Below, one piece after another: positions 48,701 through 61,361 of a DNA stretch of 64,000 bases (position 1 is the stretch's first letter; the number at the start of each line of letters is the position of its first letter). Under the pieces are notes generated by a model. That model was not told the origin of the DNA. It made no database searches and was given only the letters and a program-made list of their open reading frames with translations. Origin of the DNA: Nicotiana tabacum (Eukaryota > Streptophyta > Magnoliopsida > Solanales > Solanaceae); NCBI RefSeq assembly GCF_000715075.1, contig NC_134102.1, forward strand, positions 108,698,001 through 108,762,000, read 5' to 3'. The position numbers were made by a program, and so were the translations under genes.

Positions 48701-51700
48701 CACTGAAGACACTGATTGATACTTCACCCGTTGCTGTGACCTATCTTCTCTACATGGTAATTGCTTCATTTAGTATTTTTATGCTTATTATTTCCTCAAA
48801 GGTCAGGAGTTCGCATCTCACCAAAAGATTTTATGTGGTCTCTGGTTCTCCTTGAAAGCTAGTTACGATGGAGTCTGTTCGGGGAGTAAATGTACCCATG
48901 TACACAACTCTTAGGAGGACAACTGTTGTATTTACAATGATTGTGGAATCCATTCTTGCAGGTCAGAGGTACAGTCGTCCTGTTATTGGAAGGTGAGATT
49001 TCCTTTTTCTTTTAGTTAGTTCTTTTGCAGAAGCTATGTCTACAAAAATACTATGGGATCTTGAGATAGACAACTAGGAAAAGTTCCTGATCAAGGGATC
49101 AGAATATTAGGAAAGAATATTTAAAACTTAACTTCTCACAGTTTTTAAAACCGAGGAATAACTGGGATTAATGTTTCACTTTCTATTCATTTCGTTCTCT
49201 CTCGTGTTCTCGATTTAGGAATTGGAGTTGCTTCCGAGATTTCTTATTAAATCATCTGGCTCACCAACAGCGGACTTTCTCAACAAACTAAACAATCTCC
49301 CATAAAGAAGTAAAACTCAATATGGAAAATAGTGACGAGAGGAACCGGATTAATGTTTCAGTTGTTCCTTCATTCTGCTTCCAGAAACAAGATTTATAAC
49401 TCTGGGAAAAATGAAATTTTTCCGAGTCAAAATGCCTAAAGTTGAAACGAGGCTTATGACCTTGGGAAATGAGATTTCTGACTAAATGCATAAAGTTGAA
49501 AACTGGTTGCTTAACCTGACAGCCTTAAATAGCATAATGGTATGATACATGAGAGCCAAATATATCGCTATATTCCGTTGCTTCATTTGTGCTCTGCTGG
49601 AAGCTGCAAGAAAGAATAGAATGTTTAATTTTCTCTTTTATCTCAGTTCTGTTAAATTTCTAGTAATTAGTATTAACGGTCTATTAAGGGGTTTATCATT
49701 TAAACACTAAGTGGTTGTTTGGTATGATAGATAATCAAAAATAATCCTGGGATAAAAATCTAGTACCACCTTATCCCTTGTTTGGTTACTAAAAAAAGTA
49801 CCGGGATAACTTATACCTGCCAGAGGGTGGAATAGTAACCGGATAAGTAGTAAAATTGACAATCTCAGGATTAGTACAACATATCAAACAGTCAATAAGA
49901 AATAATACTAGGATAACTAATCCCAGCATAATTTGTCTTCAAACCAGACGACCCCTTTGGTTTCACTGACAAAGTTATGCAGGGATTATAATCCAAGGAT
50001 GGTAATACAGGGATTTATAATCACTGGTTTATTTAGTGCTTGCCAGATGTTTGGTTCATTGCATTAAAAATGAAATATACGGTGTATAATGTAAAAATTT
50101 ACAAATTTACCCTTATTTTAAAAGCAAATAAAGAATAGAAAGATGTAGTCAAAGTTATTTTTGTTTTTAGGTGTTTTATCCCCATAAAGTTAATCCCTGT
50201 ATGAGTTATCCCATGTTGGATCCGGCACAAAATAATACCAAGTTTGTTGTATAAAATTCTAACCAAACACAGTATAAGATATTATTGAATTTTATACCAT
50301 GACCATTTTCCTAATCTTGGTAACCAAAACGACCCCTGGGATTCTCCTTTTACACTTCTAAATCGACCCGTAAGAAGATAAGTTATTGTTGCCTGCCTTC
50401 CGTAAGTTTTATTCTTGCTTCTTCTGTTAAGGGTTCTCTTGATCATACATCATTCAAGCACATAGTTTGAGTAACACCGTGAGCATATTTCTCGCTCGTT
50501 CTCTAACAAAACATCGCCTAACATTACCAGTGTGGTGATAATCGTGTTTGGTGCTTTTGTCGCTGGAGCTCGGGACTTGTCATTTGACTTTTATGGCTAT
50601 GCTGTTGTCTTCTTATCCAACATCACAACGGCAATATACCTTGCAACCATAGCGCGGATTGGTAATGTTTTTGCCTTGTCATGTATTCTTTTCAGGTTGA
50701 TATCTTTTTGGTCCTTTCTAATATTTCCAGCTATCCAGGAAAATCAAGTGGCCTCAATAGCTTTGGCCTTATGTGGTGCAATGGTATTGCTCTTGTTCTC
50801 TATTAGTCATCCTTGTTGTTCATCCTAGTTCTGGTTTTCTGATTTTTTTTGTTCTTTTTACCTCTAATAGGAATCATCTGTGGACCTCTCTTACTTGTTT
50901 GGTCACTTATTCGAGGTGACCTGGCACTGACAATGAACTTTCCTTACTTGTTTTCACCAGGTTTCCTGGTAAGTTTCACGATTAACTTGAGTTACGGTAT
51001 CTTACTATCTCATTAATATTTTCCTGCACCACATAATGTGATAGGCCACTTTGCTTCATCACATTGTCTCTTGGGGAGCTCAAAGTCATAGGTGTTCTCC
51101 CCCACTCCCCCATCTCCCAGCTCTGGGACAATATTTTTGCTTCCCTCGGTTAAAAGGAAAAGCATAGAGAGTGAATCCTGCTCCAAACATTAATGTTGTT
51201 TTCAATGTAAATATGTCCCACCATTTTCATACTAGCATACTCTCACCTGGTTCCTTCCAACTGTTGCTGGACATTTAACTGCTACTTATAAATGTCTTAA
51301 TGGGATGTCATATTGCTGTGTTTTGACTCTCCTATTTTTTTTATGAGCAGGCCGTAATGCTTATGTCTTGCATATTGGCATTTTTCTTGAACTACTGCAT
51401 ATTTCTCAATACAACACTGAATTCAGCCGTCACACAGACAATATGTGGTAACTTGAAGGTTTGTTCTCCGATGAATCTTTTTATTCTATTAAGCTTTCTG
51501 ATTCACCTTGCTGGGTCGATACTCCAATTGGAGAAAGTGCAAAGTATCATAATGGCAAAAGATGTTTGTGGTCTTGTGGAGGAATCCTAGTCCATAATTC
51601 AGGTAGTCAAATACTTTGCTTTGTTGCAACTGGAGTTGAATAGAGTGCACGATTGCAAGCGATTGTGCTATTTTGAGAAAATGAAAGGAGATTTTGTTTT

Positions 51701-54700
51701 TTGCTTGCATCCTTGCATGCTGACCAGAGGTTTCTTGCTCATAGGATGTAATTTTGAGGTTTGGCTCCCCAGTGTGCAAGTTTTTGGTTTTTAATGCCAA
51801 TTAAAATATCTCATCATCCTAAGCTAGGACTAGCCATTTCATCATCCTAAGCTAGGACTAGCCATTAATGAATAGTAAGAATTTCTAGCACGTTCAGCTC
51901 TTCTTTTTGTTATTTTTCACAAAGTTTCGGTTGCTGGAGAATAGTCATTTCTAGAGTACCTGGGCTCCTCATAAGGCTTGTCGCAGTAGAGGGTGCTGAT
52001 AACCCACATGTGAAGGGTAAAAGATATCTCTGTGAACCTTGCATCTCTTGAAGTTCTGTTCTAATGGAATTCTTTTTTTAAATAAATCCACCTAAATAGG
52101 TGGAGGCTTAGGCTCTAACCCCTGCATGTTCATTAAAACATATATAACAGTTACAAAATGGAAGAGGGAGCATATTCCTTATTTTTCTTTTGCTAAGCAA
52201 GCAAAAAAAAGAGGGTGTGTGTGTGGGGGGGAGGGGGGGTGCCTAACCTCCTTAAGCTAAGCTATGAGTGGACATGCCCACTCCTTTTGTAATTTGATCC
52301 TATAATATAAATTTTAGTATAGTTTTTTTTTATAAGGTAAATTGTATTAATCAAAAGGGAGAAAGAACTCCCGTATACAAGAAGTATACCAAAAAGTAGA
52401 GAATTTACATCAAAACATGATTCTCTACAAAAAAACGCCCAATCTTCTACACAAGTAGGGGCTATATGAGTGCACCAAAAAGCGATCAAAGATAAAAGAC
52501 TATTCTTAAGATGTGAAAAAGGAGACTCAATCCCCTCAAAAGCTCTCTTATTTCTCTCCCCCCAATCTATCCACATGAGAGCTAACGGGGAGAACTTCCA
52601 CGCCTTTTGCGTGCTTCTTCTAGCCCAGCTATATAACATTTCCTTTACAGTGCTTGGCATCACCCATTGAACACCAAAAAGATTCAGGATTGCCCTCCAC
52701 AAACCCGAGGACACAGGGCAATGCAACAAAAGATGATCAACTTCTTCCCCTGAGCTTTTACACATGTAGCACCAACTAACAAGCGTAATTCCTCTCTTTC
52801 GCAGATTTTCAGCAGTCAAGATCACTCCCCTCGCCGCTAGCCATGCAAAAAAGCACACCTTCGTGGGCGCCTTAGGAATCCAGATCGAGGAGTAGGGAAA
52901 AGTAGCCTCATCTCTCACCAATATACTCTGGTAAAAGGACTTTACGGTGAACAAACCATCGCCACGTAACCCCCATCTCCAAGAATCACAAGATGGCTGG
53001 GGCCTGTCTTGCCTATATAGTAGTGCCAACAAATCTTGGAGCTCCGCAATCTCCAATCTTGCATGTTCCTTCTAAATGAGAGGTCTCATACTACCCCCTT
53101 CATGCTCCTTGTGAATCTGTTGGACCATCAATTCCTTCTGTTTTGTTGAACCATCAATTCCTTCTGTTTTGAAACTCTGAAGACGTGGGGAAAGAGACCC
53201 TCAGCGTATCCTCTCCACACCACTTGTGATTCCAAAAGCTGATTTTCCTTCCATCTCCCACCCTATAAGTGATGTTGCCATTGAAGGCTTCACAATTCTT
53301 CATGATGCTCCTCCACATGCCACACCCGAAAGGTGCTGTGATTGCCTTGGTCCTCCAACCCCCTCCCGTCGAATCGTACTTTTCTACTATGATCTCCCTC
53401 CATAGAGCATGCTCTTCTACCCCGAATCTCCACAGCCACTTCCCCAACAAAGCTCTGTTGAATACCCTAAGATCTTTTACTCCAAGTCCACCCCACTTCT
53501 TTGGGGAAGTGACTGTCTTCCAATTCACTAGATGAAACTTTCTAGTTCCATCCGCCGCATCCCAAAGAAAATTCCTTTGAAGCCGCTCCAGTTTATTCTT
53601 GCAACAAGGACAAGTAATAGGTGGGCATACTCGATAAAGTGCTTTTAATAAGCACTTCCTTACCGCCTTTTGACAAGTACCGTTTCTGCCAGCCTGCTAA
53701 TCTTTTTTCAACCCTTTCAATCACTGATGTAAATTCTGCCAACAGTTAGAATTCTGCCAACAGTGTATAGAAGGACTCCTATTTACAAAATGACAATTGA
53801 AACTAGTTTTACAGTTAGAATTCTTTGACGTTACCTACTATCAAATGGAAAATTCACATCTCTATCTGGTCACGGTTTGCTCCATCTACCTTTTGTTACT
53901 CTGAATAATTTTACTACAATATCCATATAAAGTGATGGAGAACCTTCGTCACTTGATTCTCTTTCTAGATTTTCCTGCTTTTGTTTTTATCAGCTTTAGC
54001 TAAGAGTTGTTAGAGGAAGATGTGTCAAAAACAGTTAAGAGGCCTGCAGCCTTTGTCCATCATACCTTCCTCTTGAGATATAGTACCAATTATCCAGTGC
54101 TCGTTTCCTCTCATGCATGTGGTTGAACGTATCACATTAATCCTTGATTTCTTGTTTAAGAATTAAAGAGTATTGTGGTCTTATAACTTCTCATTTGAAT
54201 ACTTGGAATTTAAAGATGGATGTACAACTCATATGAGGATCAAATACCTAGCAGAACAAGATGCTAACTTCTAAGTATGGATTTAAGTGTTGTGTTTTTC
54301 AATTTATTGGAACTGCCATAATCTTGACCTACCATCAGCTACATCCAATATCCCCAAAGTGATGGCAAAGGAGAACAAAATCGCTGAACTTATCGCCTTG
54401 TCCCACAGAAGCCAGCTTTATAGAATAGCCTCATATCATTAGGCTACTATTACTGGATTATCATCCTTGTAGTAATTCAATAGATAACTTGCAGATATAC
54501 TTTCTTAAAACATACCAAAAAATAGCTCATGTCCTTTGTCTAAATTTTCTCATTTCTATGTAGTTGTAGTTGAGCATGAAGCTACATGATTCTTCTGCGG
54601 AGCTGATGGAAATTTAGATAAGTTGTCCTTGAGGCTTGTGATGCGGAAATATCTAAGTTTGAAACTGAACCTTTACTCAAAAATGTCAGATTGCACTTTC

Positions 54701-55496
54701 AGTCGAAAGTTTCGTAGCAAACTGAAGAGGTGATCTACCAACCTCTGGCCCCCTCCTCCTGCCCTTCCTAAACCCCTCTAAAGAAGAGTAGAAAAAGTGA
54801 TCCAATTGCTATGGGGCCAATAAACAAGATTCAGAGCCCTACTGCCCAGAACCTCTTTGCCCTGCAATTCCCTATACACCTTTAAATCTTCATCTACTCC
54901 CTGTGTTTTTTGTGAAACAGCAGGTGGCACTTCTAATATGAAAGTGAAAAAAGAAGGGAGAGTTATTCACTATACTGGGCTGGCTGTCAATCTTTATCTC
55001 CTTTGAACTTGAGCTGTGCTAATCGCAGCCAGCTGAAAGCTCAGTTAGCTCAGGCGTTTGCACTTATAGGATTCTCTTAAAGATGAACTTCTTTCTGGGT
55101 TTTCATTTCTCAGCAGAGATAGGTTGCACTTTGGTAAGTGGCTTGAGTCCACTTTCCAACCAAGGTCCTATGCTTGCGAGACTTCCATTTATATAACTTG
55201 ACATGTACCTCGAGTAAAAAGAAGCTAAAATGTCAGTGATTGATGAGTCTCTATCACTACTACAGCTTTTTCTTCCTTTTATGCAGGACTTTTTTACAAT
55301 CTCCCTAGGATGGTTCATTTTTGGCGGGCTTCCATTTGATATGGTGAGCGTACTATTGCTGTTTCTGTGATTGCCGTTCTATTTTGTCTGCTAATCATTG
55401 TAGATGGATATCTGCTTTCAGTTGAATGTACTTGGGCAGCTTCTGGGATTTGTTGGCTCTGGTCTCTACGCCTACTACAAACTCATAGGGAAGTGA
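45788..55496 (+). CDS. UGNT1-like: Golgi nucleotide-sugar transporter, UGNT1-like (10 coding exons, 347 aa)
   Basis: Coding exons: 45788-45944, 48165-48241, 48595-48756, 48859-48992, 50531-50661, 50739-50783, 50871-50968, 51351-51458, 55287-55343, 55422-55496. All introns are GT-AG; the total is 1044 bp with no stop before TGA at 55494. The product is a multi-pass membrane protein of the nucleotide-sugar/triose-phosphate transporter family, expected in Golgi or ER membranes and exchanging a nucleotide sugar for the nucleotide monophosphate. Visible marks: a soluble N-terminus (residues 1-40) with [33 protein letters not shown] (58-77), [18 protein letters not shown] (about 140-157), [56 protein letters not shown] and a C-terminal [13 protein letters not shown], a lysine-ending tail. 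The hydrophobic pattern fits about ten membrane spans. It most resembles the Arabidopsis UDP-GlcNAc transporter UGNT1 group; substrate is inferred from the family. Exon 4 uses an AAAG acceptor, the weakest junction. Intron 8 (3.8 kb) holds an antisense L1. Confidence 0.92.
49710..49960. mobile_element. MITE-like repeat in intron 4 of the transporter gene
   Basis: Left end GTGGTTGTTTGGTATGATAG and right end, reverse-complemented, GGGTCGTCTGGTTTGAAG form imperfect inverted ends. The interior repeats GGGATAA/TTATCCC-type words. A second similar stretch (about 49960-50340, ending AACCAAAACGACCCC) follows. Borders are approximate. Confidence 0.5.
51811..51866. repeat. Perfect 28-bp tandem duplication in intron 8
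   Basis: TCATCATCCTAAGCTAGGAC... occurs twice back to back (51811-51838, 51839-51866). Confidence 0.85.
52323..53760 (-). mobile_element. 5'-truncated L1 LINE in intron 8 of the transporter gene
   Basis: Minus-strand sequence encodes the end of a reverse transcriptase ([20 protein letters not shown], about 53722-53660), then [20 protein letters not shown] (about 53490-53430), then a zf-RVT domain ([18 protein letters not shown] ... [18 protein letters not shown], about 52890-52700), and ends in a poly-A run (poly-T at 52323-52331 on the plus strand). Frameshifts and a 26-bp tandem duplication (about 53125-53168) break the frame. A GTATAG-like direct repeat may flank it. Only about the last 1.4 kb of a multi-kilobase LINE is present. 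Confidence 0.85.
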
Positions 55497-56430
55497 TTGT
55501 TGATAATGTCCATATGATCGTTCCAGGAAAAGTTATTATTGCAGCATTGTTTTTACCCCATTTTTGTATTGGTAAATTATGTGATGCTTGAAGAGACACT
55601 CCGCTGCAAGGTGTAATTTCCTTAATAGGTAATTCAGGTATCCGATCCTCATCGGGGTAGTAAAAATTTCTGTTGACATAATGTTACTGTAAAGATTGTA
55701 GCTTGTTGCAGGACCGAATCTTGGCACTGCAGGGCCCTAAAAAGGAGAATTACGCCACAAGGACGAGGGAAACTTAATTAGTTTGAGATGTACACAGTAA
55801 TGACATTCTTTTTATGAACACATTGTAATTTAAACCCAGTGCTTGACGAGATTCTTCATGGGGCAAGTTGTGACCCCTACGATGTTAGATGTATGATGCC
55901 TTTCTTAGGCAATTTGTTTTTTCTTTTTCCTATTAATTCATGTATTTTGCGGTGTTTGTCACGATTTTCTGCTAGTCCATCTTATGAGTCTCTACGAGAG
56001 AATTTAATATTTACATTACTTGGTTGGCAAATAGGAGTGCAGGAAGTCAATACATTTTAGATCAACTGGGTCTTCTATCCAACTTTAGAAATAGCAGACC
56101 GGCTTGTCGGAGGAAAAGGAGAAAAAGAAAGTGGAAAATTGATTTGCAGATGGCAAATATTTAACTTTTATATAACGACTGTATAAAGAATTTTTATACT
56201 ATTAACTTTTTTTAAAGCCAAATACAAGTAATTATATTCATTATAAAATGGAGTGGTAACATGAAAAAGATGATAAATACTTGTTTTAGGTAAATGGAAA
56301 TCAAAATAAACCATTAGAAACTTTTTTTCCCTTCACTCTATGGTGCATAGGTTCTATCTTTCTTTGGGCGAATCAAAATTTTCTCTGTTGTCATAAACCA
56401 ATAGAAACTTTTATTAGGAGCTTCGGTGTA
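55497..56430 (+). other. 3' flank of the transporter gene, including its likely 3' UTR
   Basis: No coding region. AT-rich sequence where the mRNA must end; no single polyadenylation site can be chosen by eye. Confidence 0.45.
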
Positions 56431-56434
56431 CCAA

Positions 56435-57175
56435 TTAGTGGTATACAAATCGAACCGAAAAATCGCACTAAACCGAAAAGTCAAACCAAACCGATTAAAA
56501 AATCCGACTTAGTTTGGTTTGGTATTGAGTAAAAAAATTTGAATCAACCCGACATATAAATATATAATTTTTATATATACTTTTAAGATTTTATATAGAA
56601 TTTTCTTTAAAAAATATCTAGAAATATTTGAGATTCTCTTGCGGGATATATATTTTAATAGAATATGAAGTGTTCCATATTTATTGACCTTAAATAATGG
56701 GTTGTATGATCATTTTCTTATCAAGTGTTAGTGAAATGCGTCTATCTCTTTGTTCTTCTATATTCATATCATATGTTAAGATCTATTAAATTCTTATATC
56801 TTTTTCGAATGTGAAGTGATTATTAATATTTATGTATCATATTGATTTTTATGTTTAATTACTAAATTCGGTTAACCTGAAAGCGTACATCAACGAAAAT
56901 TTATTATCAGACGACTAAAAAATAACTATTATGTGTTACTAATAGAATTCTCCCATAAGAATATTTTAATCGATAATATGTTAGTCAATTTTTTATATTT
57001 TTACTAAATATATATTTACTTATCAAATATTTAACAAAGTAAGATTAAAATAATATTTAAGTAACAAAAAATCCGACAAAACCGAACTAATCCAAACCGA
57101 TATAGTTGGTTTGATTTAATTTTGATAAAAATCGAACAAACCCGGTCCATGTATACCCCAGTACCAATACTAGCA
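56435..57175. mobile_element. MITE-like inverted-repeat element between the two genes
   Basis: Left end GTGTACCAATTAGTGGTATA followed by ATCGAACCGAAAAATCG. The right end, reverse-complemented, reads GGTATACATGGACCGGGTTT, then TTCGATTTTTATC. Both ends carry AACCAAACCGAT/ATCGGTTTGG-type words, with an AT-rich centre and no coding capacity. This matches a widespread class of Solanaceae MITEs with GTGTACATGG-type ends. Confidence 0.55.
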
Positions 57176-57701
57176 ACGCATCTATTGCTGGTTCACAAAT
57201 ACTTTGCATATACTATACGAAAAAGTTTCGTAAGATTAATTCAAACGACAAGGAATTTGAACCAATGAAAGTTGGAGAAAATAAAAAAGTTCAAAATCCC
57301 TACAACTAATAGTAGCCACCAAATCATTTTGGAAATTTGAAGGGCATTCATATATTACTATGTCGATTAAAAAAAAAACGAGAAGAAGCAAATTTGTTTA
57401 ACACGCTCGGCTTGGTGCGTGATTGAAACATTTAATTCCGGGAACCAAAATAACTGTCGTCCTATTCCTTACAAAACTTGAAATCAGCAAAAATAACTGC
57501 TGTCCTCTCTCCTCTATCACATTCTTTCTCTTTTGAGAATCTCCTCCAATTAAACGAGACTCTAACCCTAATTCTTCACCAAAGAACCAAACCCCTTTGA
57601 AACAAAAGGGAAAAAAAACATTTGACAAAAAAATGGTGGTAATGAATCAATGTACAAGTCAGAAATAAGAAGAAGTTTAATTGAGGGTTTGCATACTAGT
57701 C
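57176..57701 (+). promoter_or_regulatory. Upstream region of the SNRNP25-like gene
   Basis: About 525 bp from the MITE border to the start codon. A purine-rich stretch at 57610-57680 probably belongs to the 5' leader. A stop (TAA, 57678-57680) lies in frame upstream of the chosen ATG. Confidence 0.35.
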
Positions 57702-60700
57702 ATGCAAACCTTAGAGACAATGGAGGAAGATGATGTTAGCCCTAAAGTTTCATTAAGAAGGAACGGATCGTTTATTTGTGTAGCAGCACCTTTCTTGTAT
57801 GATAAGTTACCTGAGGAACCCCTTAAGCTTACCATCCTCAAATTGGATGGCTCTTCTTTTGGTAACATTTCGTATAATTATGCATATTTTGGGTTGACGC
57901 ATATGTGTGAATTTTTGATGGTTTGTAATGTATTGAATTATGGGATTTGTAGATATTGAAGTGGCTAGAAATGGGAGCGTGGAAGATCTCAAATGGGCGG
58001 TGGAAGAGGCCTTCAGCCATTGCAAGATTTCATGGTATGCACACTGCTAATGGAAATGCTGCTAATATAGCAAATGCTAGACAGTTTTGTGATGTGTGGC
58101 GGAGGGGAGGGGGTGGTAAATAGGATTCAAGGAGTTGTTAAAAATTCGTAGAATATATTAGGAATTTACACAACAAACGAGCATTGTGGTGTTTCTAGCC
58201 ATTCCACATAAGTTTGGTTTTGTTAGCCTGATGCAGTGCTTTAGAAAGGGTTCCTAATACTTTACATCAAAGGAAAAATTAAATAAGTTGTTGATCATGA
58301 ATTCTGTACATTGGAATCTATAGCTGTGGTCCATTTCGATTCAAATATGTTTTGTTTATCTAGCTATGTGGATTGTGCAACATTGGAAGATAAACTGTGG
58401 AACTTAATATAAATTCCTACTAGTTAAACCAAAAAGAAAAAGAAAAAAAAAGAAATCTCAAGTGGTTTTGTGGTTTGTCTCCTTCAATCATTAGGGATAT
58501 TGATGTTAGTGGATTTTAAATACCGATTCCTTGTTCCATATCCCCTTCTTAAACGCAGCAGGCAATAGTGAACATTTGGCTGGTCTGATGTTCCTTAGAC
58601 TGCATTCATTAATTGTTGATTTACATTTCCATCTTACTTTCCCACTTTTTAACTGGAGTTCAAAATTTGAGCTGACGAACAACTTCTGTGCTAGCTTGTT
58701 CAAAAGTTAAGTTGATTTCTTTCTGAACATGTAAAAAGGTACCAAATTGCGAAGTTCACACGACTCCTAATTTGAGTCTGACTCTGTTGCAGGTTACATG
58801 TATGGGGACATTTTTGCCTGAGTTATTGCGGACAGAAGCTACTTACTGATGATGATTTAATAGGAACCTATGGGATCAAGGATGGCGATGAGGTTTATTC
58901 TATGTCGTAGGAAGTTTAGCGATAGATTATTCTCATATAATGTTATATGTTTTTATGGTGTATGCGTGTTTCCAATACATTGGAATGATGGAATCTGCAA
59001 TCTGAAAAAAGGAGACAGTATAGGATTAGACTGAAAACGGCATTAAAATCATTCAATTTATCTAACGCCCAGGCATTGTAGAATCTTTAGATTTTATAAT
59101 TTTAGGACCTTCACCTTCTGCAGCTAATGTTTTCACTAGCCCACATAAGTTTATTCACGGTCCATCTGGTTGGCTAATTCTCTTTTTGATCATGAAGTAT
59201 TACTTTCCGGTGATGGCCAAGACCAAATAACAGAAAGAAAAGATCTTTTACTCTCCTGTTCTCTCAAGCTAATAAATCTCTGATGGATGAACCATTGAGA
59301 TCAGCATATCTGGTGTAAACTGAGCATAGACAACAGCCAAACAGAGATTCTTTTAACACCTTAGATTTTTGTTCTATGAGAATTTCCTTTAGCATCCATA
59401 TTGGCTACTTGGTAAAGGGAATCATTCCTTTGTCAGACTGAGATCTTTTAGATATAGGTCACCCTGAGATCCTCTAAAGTTATTTTTGTGTCCCAAATCA
59501 GCTTCCGGAAGGGAAATTGGACTCCTTATATGGTCTTGGGCAATCATCATCTCATGAGCTAGCTTTTGGGGTTGAGTTAGGCCCAATGTCCATTTCTTTA
59601 TTGGTTGGTCACATCAGTGACATGCACTTATGCAGCTGTGATGACTGATTCATAAGAATGTCAAAACTAATCTGCATGAAGATCTTGGTTTATATGGATT
59701 TTCCTACCTCCCAACCCCCCCCAAAACCCACACACACACGAAAAAAAATAGGAGAAAAAGAAAAGAGGAGGGGCGACAGTAAAGATAATTTATGACATTA
59801 GAATTGATTGCTCAGGGTATACAAATCTGCACAGTTATCTGTTTCCAGAAGCTGTGGTATCTTTTACTAGATTTGCTCCTCTAATTAAGTAAACCGTAGA
59901 ATTGTCAAGAACCAACTGTGGCCAAAAGAGGTCCTAGGTGGAGTCTCATCTTGCCATCATGAGATACAATTCTCCTTTGCAAGAACGATGTTTTGTTCTG
60001 TGTTAGTGCAAGTGAAACTGTTTGAATATACAATCGATGTTCTAACATATATTTCTTTTTCTCTTTTTGCAGTTTAGTTTTGTGACACATGTATCCATTG
60101 GTTACATTTCTTTTTCTCTTTTTGCAGCTTAGTTTTGTAAGACATGTATCCATTGGTTACAATCCGGTAAAAATGCGACCAGAAGGAGGGGACCGTCATT
60201 TTGATGAACCCAGCACGTAAGTTCTCTAATATCGACTTCATCCTTATCCTTTTCTGCGGATGTAATTGTTCTTCATGTCTTTTATATCCTGCAATGCACT
60301 CGTTTATGCAATAATAATATTGTTACCACAACTTACATCACTCTTGAGGTGGTATTTGAGTAAATGGGAGGGAGTATGATTGTCTACCTTGTGTGATAAC
60401 TGATAACAGAGTAGAAATAGAGGATTCCCAATCTCTTTAAGCATTTTCAGCCATTCAGATGTTTGAAATTGAAGGAATTAAAGAGGTCTTGACATGGAAA
60501 AAGAACATTTGACTCATATATGACTTCTATCAAATTTTTAGGGTGTAAAAGGGAAAATACAGAGATGCTGTTGTCCTGAATTTTTTAGTTCAACAAAAAA
60601 ATCAGAAGTATTGTCTTCTACTTGTTGCTAGTATAGTACAGAGTTTGCAGTAATGGGTTAAAGGACAAAGAAATTATTGTAAGGATAATTACTTCTATAA

Positions 60701-61361
60701 ATGAAAAATTGGAGGGGCTGCTAGACTATTTAGCTCTTTAGGATTGAAGAATTTCTTATATTTTTCCCGTTTTGGCTTGTCTTTTACTCTGGCGATTGTG
60801 TGGGATTGGTGGGAGGAGGTCGTACTTTTCCAAAAGGTTGGCTTTTTTAACCTACGGGTGAAGTCAAACGATTTGTGGAATCATGTTTAACACTATAGCT
60901 AAGTATGTGTTGAAACATTAAGTGTGAAATGTTTGGACCTTTCTTGTCAAGAATTTCCGTTTGTAGCTTCATCTTTTCCCTATGTAAGCTTGGTTATTCA
61001 CTTTAGCTTCACATCATAAGAGTTGCACCCTGTATTTTGTTGAGACTGCACATCCGAAGTGTCTACTATGTTCATGAATACTCTAGCACTCCTACACTGT
61101 AAGAGCACTTGGGCTAACATTTTCTTGGAAAACACAATCTGCAGATCCAATGGCTTTGATGACAAAGAGCGGAGAGGTGAAAAAGAGGATAATCAATCCC
61201 AGGATGATTCAGAGAATGATGAAGACAGCACTTCTGAGGATGAGAATGATGGGGGTGTTCTTAGCAGTTGCCAATACAGGTTGTTTCATTTATTTAGAGG
61301 GTGGTTATCTTACCAGAAACTGGCGAACTCAGAAAGGAGAGTGGAACAGAAGATGGAGTAA
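57702..61361 (+). CDS. SNRNP25: U11/U12 snRNP 25 kDa-like protein, ubiquitin fold (5 coding exons, 215 aa)
   Basis: Coding exons: 57702-57861, 57953-58034, 58793-58892, 60128-60216, 61145-61361; all introns GT-AG, total 648 bp, TAA at 61359. The start is the first ATG after an in-frame stop; ATG 57720 is an alternative. Residues about 40-125 form a ubiquitin-like domain of the type in U11/U12 25K: LPEEPLKLTILKLDGSSFDI, then KISWLHVWGHFCLSYCGQKL, then TYGIKDGDELSFVRHVS. A Lys/Glu/Asp-rich tail (about 148-182) and a basic end follow. In the family this protein is part of the U11 particle of the minor spliceosome, which recognises U12-type introns in the nucleus. None of the gene's own introns has a U12-type donor. 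Some plant proteins with this fold carry the name by similarity only, so the molecular role is inferred. Confidence 0.85.
60051..60160 (+). repeat. 55-bp tandem duplication containing the exon 4 splice acceptor
   Basis: Copies at 60051-60105 and 60106-60160 differ at three positions. Each holds the polypyrimidine tract, the CAG acceptor and the first bases of exon 4. The second copy encodes LSFVRHVS, which fits the family; the first would encode FSFVTHVS and then run through the second tract to a TAG at 60130-60132. Confidence 0.9.

Noticed and set aside
58893..60127. U12-type introns in the U11/U12 protein gene (possible self-regulation)
   Set aside because: Donors read GTAACA, GTATGC, GTTTAT and GTAAGT; none has the ATATCC/GTATCC U12 pattern.
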